64,000 bases of DNA from RBG-13-68-16 sp050018455 (GTDB lineage: Bacteria; Acidobacteriota; Thermoanaerobaculia; Thermoanaerobaculales; Thermoanaerobaculaceae). The notes under the pieces are model-generated. The model worked only from the letters and a program-made list of their open reading frames with translations. It had not been told where the DNA came from and did not search any database. The number at the start of each line of letters is the position of its first letter. Positions within the stretch are counted from its first letter, which is position 1. The position numbers and the translations under genes were made by a program. Where the stretch lies: contig JBEKAA010000005.1 of NCBI GenBank assembly GCA_050018455.1, forward strand, positions 99,690 through 163,689, given 5' to 3'. Shown in pieces: positions 63,964 through 64,000 of this stretch.

Positions 63964-64000
63964 GCTACTCGCTGCGCTGGCACTCCGCGCACAGTCCTTG
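63964..64000 (-). CDS. C-terminal end of a possible zinc-finger protein (partial)
   Basis: The last visible codons read QGLCAECQRSE followed by TAG (63966-63964). The C-x2-C knuckle is suggestive of a zinc-ribbon protein whose body lies beyond the window. Too short to name. Confidence 0.25.

Overview
The window is 64 kb of GC-rich bacterial chromosome with no phage, plasmid or CRISPR signature. The gene content suggests a member of the Acidobacteriota, perhaps a Thermoanaerobaculia/Holophagae-like lineage. The clues are PknB-type kinases fused to membrane/TPR domains, a DUF4388 protein, DUF1844, an HspR-type heat-shock switch, pyruvate:ferredoxin oxidoreductase, tryptophanase and a ceramide-type operon. 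This placement is inference; there is no rRNA to confirm it.

Layout. 1-3.2 kb: a heat-shock cluster on the minus strand (dnaK, hsp20, hspR, start of a sigma factor) behind a consensus promoter overlapped by a HAIR-like operator. 3.2-9.1 kb: membrane/TPR and DUF4388 proteins, DUF1844, mazG, a SurA/PpiC chaperone and a Nudix hydrolase. 9.3-11.6 kb: a TonB-domain protein followed by gene debris. 11.6-14.7 kb: a tandem Usp protein and a fused 2-oxoacid dehydrogenase E1. 15.1-19.0 kb: queD-like gene plus an apparent sphingolipid operon (SDR reductase, serine palmitoyltransferase, GNAT-like ceramide synthase). 19-24.3 kb: an accessory patch with a kinase gene broken by an IS630 element, a second kinase fragment and an MNT-like nucleotidyltransferase module. 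24.5-28.7 kb: tryptophanase, a C-terminal processing protease, tatA and tatC. 28.9-40.8 kb: a long minus-strand set for envelope/storage carbohydrate (GT39-like transferase, PIG-L deacetylase, histidine kinase, response regulator, fused mannose-1-P guanylyltransferase/phosphomannomutase-like protein, GH57, galT, glgA). 40.9-49 kb: M14 peptidase, phosphoglycerate mutase, CDF transporter, peroxiredoxin, thiI. 49.5-54.5 kb: PFOR with a dihydroorotate-dehydrogenase-like partner behind a Rex-like operator, then tRNA-Glu. 54.5-64 kb: a MITE-like element, small secreted or membrane proteins, an IS66 element sitting between fragments of two different genes, and an intact Ser/Thr kinase.

The most unusual content is between genes. 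At least three kinds of structured repeat occur: (i) a 126-127 bp palindromic element in three copies whose stems co-vary; (ii) a GTCATTCC-bounded element in two copies, each about 170-190 bp after a copy of (i); and (iii) long hairpins built from degenerate 7-mer 'words' such as GTTGACA/GTCAACA or GCTCCTCT at six or more loci. A decayed zinc-ribbon mini-gene also occurs three times, each copy with a different lesion.

Overall the housekeeping and metabolic operons are intact, while the spaces between them are full of repeats, insertion sequences and gene remnants, mostly of Ser/Thr kinases.
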